NCBI GenBank assembly: GCA_016873905.1
Contig: VGVU01000080.1
Coordinates: 1-5,729, forward strand
Length of the DNA: 5,729 nucleotides
Origin: Betaproteobacteria bacterium
Lineage (GTDB): Bacteria; Pseudomonadota; Gammaproteobacteria; Burkholderiales; Thiobacillaceae
Direction of reading: 5' to 3'
Part shown: positions 5,674 to 5,729 of the stretch, piece after piece
Layout of the letters: every line of letters begins with the position of its first letter
Numbering within the stretch: the stretch's first letter is position 1
Translations under genes and position numbers: made by a program
Notes under the pieces: generated by a model
The model's input: only the letters and a program-made list of their open reading frames with translations
What the model was told of the DNA's origin: nothing
The model's database searches: none

Positions 5674-5729
5674 ATGCTCGGCGCAATTTTCGGTGACATG
5701 GCTGGCTCGGTGTACGGGATGCGCAACAA
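5674..5729 (+). CDS. ADP-ribosylglycohydrolase-family protein, 5' end only
   Basis: Eighteen codons are visible before the window ends, starting MLGAIFGDMAGSVYGMR. This matches the conserved N-terminus of ADP-ribosylglycohydrolases (DraG/ARH fold), typically MLGAIxGDxxGSxYE, whose early Asp lies near the binuclear Mg/Mn site. Family enzymes remove ADP-ribose from modified proteins or small molecules. Here the position usually held by Glu after Tyr is Gly, a deviation worth noting in an otherwise good match. The start lies 35 bp after the response-regulator stop with GGATGA three bases upstream, so it is likely cotranscribed with that gene. The call rests on a short peptide and the rest of the gene is unseen; the substrate cannot be inferred. 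Confidence 0.68.
   Translation, partial: MLGAIFGDMAGSVYGMRN

Overview
The window reads as chromosomal DNA of a Gram-negative proteobacterium, most likely a betaproteobacterium (Rhodocyclales/Nitrosomonadales-like). I infer this from GC-rich coding sequence, Shine-Dalgarno-led genes, an E. coli-like CTG-N10-CAG style SOS site, a UmuD of the long N-terminally extended type, and an NtrX-like C-terminal helix-turn-helix. No ribosomal or other taxonomic marker is present, so this placement is an inference.

Layout, left to right. Positions 1-355 are a gene-free leader with several small inverted repeats. Positions 356-1702 (+) encode a complete CNNM/CorC/HlyC-type membrane protein (DUF21 + CBS pair + CorC_HlyC domain). 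Positions 1728 to about 2553 hold the decayed remnant of an IS3-family element on the minus strand. One terminal repeat is intact. orfB carries an amber stop and an internal deletion that removed the first catalytic Asp. orfA is reduced to its last ~33 codons. The broken end of this element is fused in frame to the first ~50 codons of umuC (minus strand, start at 2694). Upstream of that truncated umuC lies an intact umuD (3285-2710, minus) with a weak sigma-70 promoter and a degenerate SOS box. The window therefore holds a umuDC operon whose polymerase subunit has been destroyed while the autoprotease remains.

Divergent from umuD, three genes run on the plus strand: a 238-residue protein I do not recognise (3452-4168), a 431-residue NtrC/NtrX-architecture response regulator (4343-5638), and the first 18 codons of an ADP-ribosylglycohydrolase-family gene (5674 onward, cut by the window edge). 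The regulator has an intact receiver and Fis-type HTH. Its central AAA+ domain has lost Walker A, Walker B, GAFTGA and the arginine-finger region, so it is probably a sigma-54-independent DNA-binding regulator. A perfect 24-bp dyad lies 83 bp before its start codon and is a candidate operator.

The best leads are the UmuC-transposase chimera at a 10-bp junction, the pseudo-ATPase response regulator with its dyad, and the unknown/regulator/ADP-ribosylglycohydrolase neighbourhood. I saw no CRISPR array, tRNA or rRNA, and no compelling evidence of a complete undescribed system.
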